From Leucobacter muris (GTDB lineage Bacteria > Actinomycetota > Actinomycetes > Actinomycetales > Microbacteriaceae): a stretch of DNA of 64,000 bases. The notes beneath the pieces were generated by a model. The model was not told where the DNA came from and did no database searches. It was given only the letters and a program-made list of their open reading frames with translations. The DNA is taken from positions 3,100,001 through 3,164,000 of the forward strand of contig NZ_CP035037.1 in NCBI RefSeq assembly GCF_004028235.1, written 5' to 3'. A program made the translations under genes and the position numbers. Positions 63,997 through 64,000 of the stretch are shown piece after piece (position 1 is the stretch's first letter; each line of letters begins with the position of its first letter).

Positions 63997-64000
63997 GTGC

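Overview
The window is GC-rich DNA (roughly 70% G+C) from a Gram-positive actinobacterium. The evidence is lipoprotein signal peptides, frequent GTG starts, AGGAGG-type ribosome sites, an M. tuberculosis-like dCTP deaminase, a gluABCD-type glutamate transporter, a fused CopD/CtaG protein and an rpmB-rpmG-rpsN cluster. The overall character fits the family Microbacteriaceae (for example Leucobacter or a relative); this is inferred from gene content, not from a marker gene. I saw no rRNA, tRNA, CRISPR array, transposase or prophage gene.

The left part (1-22.5 kb) is mostly core and transport functions. It holds an MMPL exporter divergent from its TetR regulator with three operator palindromes between them, dCTP deaminase, a LysE exporter, the CopD/CtaG protein, HU, three small ribosomal proteins of the cysteine-poor type, a dicarboxylate symporter, an SGNH hydrolase and a large AcrB/SwrC-like RND pump. 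These are followed by a gluABCD glutamate ABC transporter, a znuA-znuC-znuB-znuB-zur zinc uptake operon with two Zur-like boxes on its promoter, and an amidase.

From about 22.5 kb to the right edge the window is a dense sugar/polyol catabolism region. It encodes nine Gfo/Idh/MocA oxidoreductases, seven xylose-isomerase-like TIM-barrel proteins (two strongly IolE-like), IolD, an HpcH/HpaI aldolase, a 2-hydroxyacid dehydrogenase, an aldehyde dehydrogenase, two SDRs, a zinc alcohol dehydrogenase, a VOC protein and an M24 metallopeptidase-fold protein. Uptake is provided by two ribose/fructose-type ABC transporters and an inositol-type MFS symporter. Regulators are two LacI proteins and one FCD-type GntR protein.

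The genes form about eight operons, often with 4-base ATGA/GTGA overlaps. Four near-identical palindromes (TTGGACCGGTCCAA) lie at operon promoters, three of them abutting the -10 box. One of the four precedes the iolG-TIM-small protein-lacI operon, so that LacI is the likely master regulator. The second LacI gene is divergent from its own operon and has a variant palindrome (TTGGAGCGCTCCAA). The likely logic is import of inositol-like or glycoside-like sugars, oxidation by Gfo/Idh/MocA enzymes, dehydration/isomerisation by TIM-barrel enzymes, ring cleavage by IolD, and aldolase/dehydrogenase steps. iolB, iolC and iolJ are absent from the window, so the pathway is either completed elsewhere or is a variant. 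Two genes, the aldehyde dehydrogenase and one MFS transporter, carry apparent single-base frameshifts.
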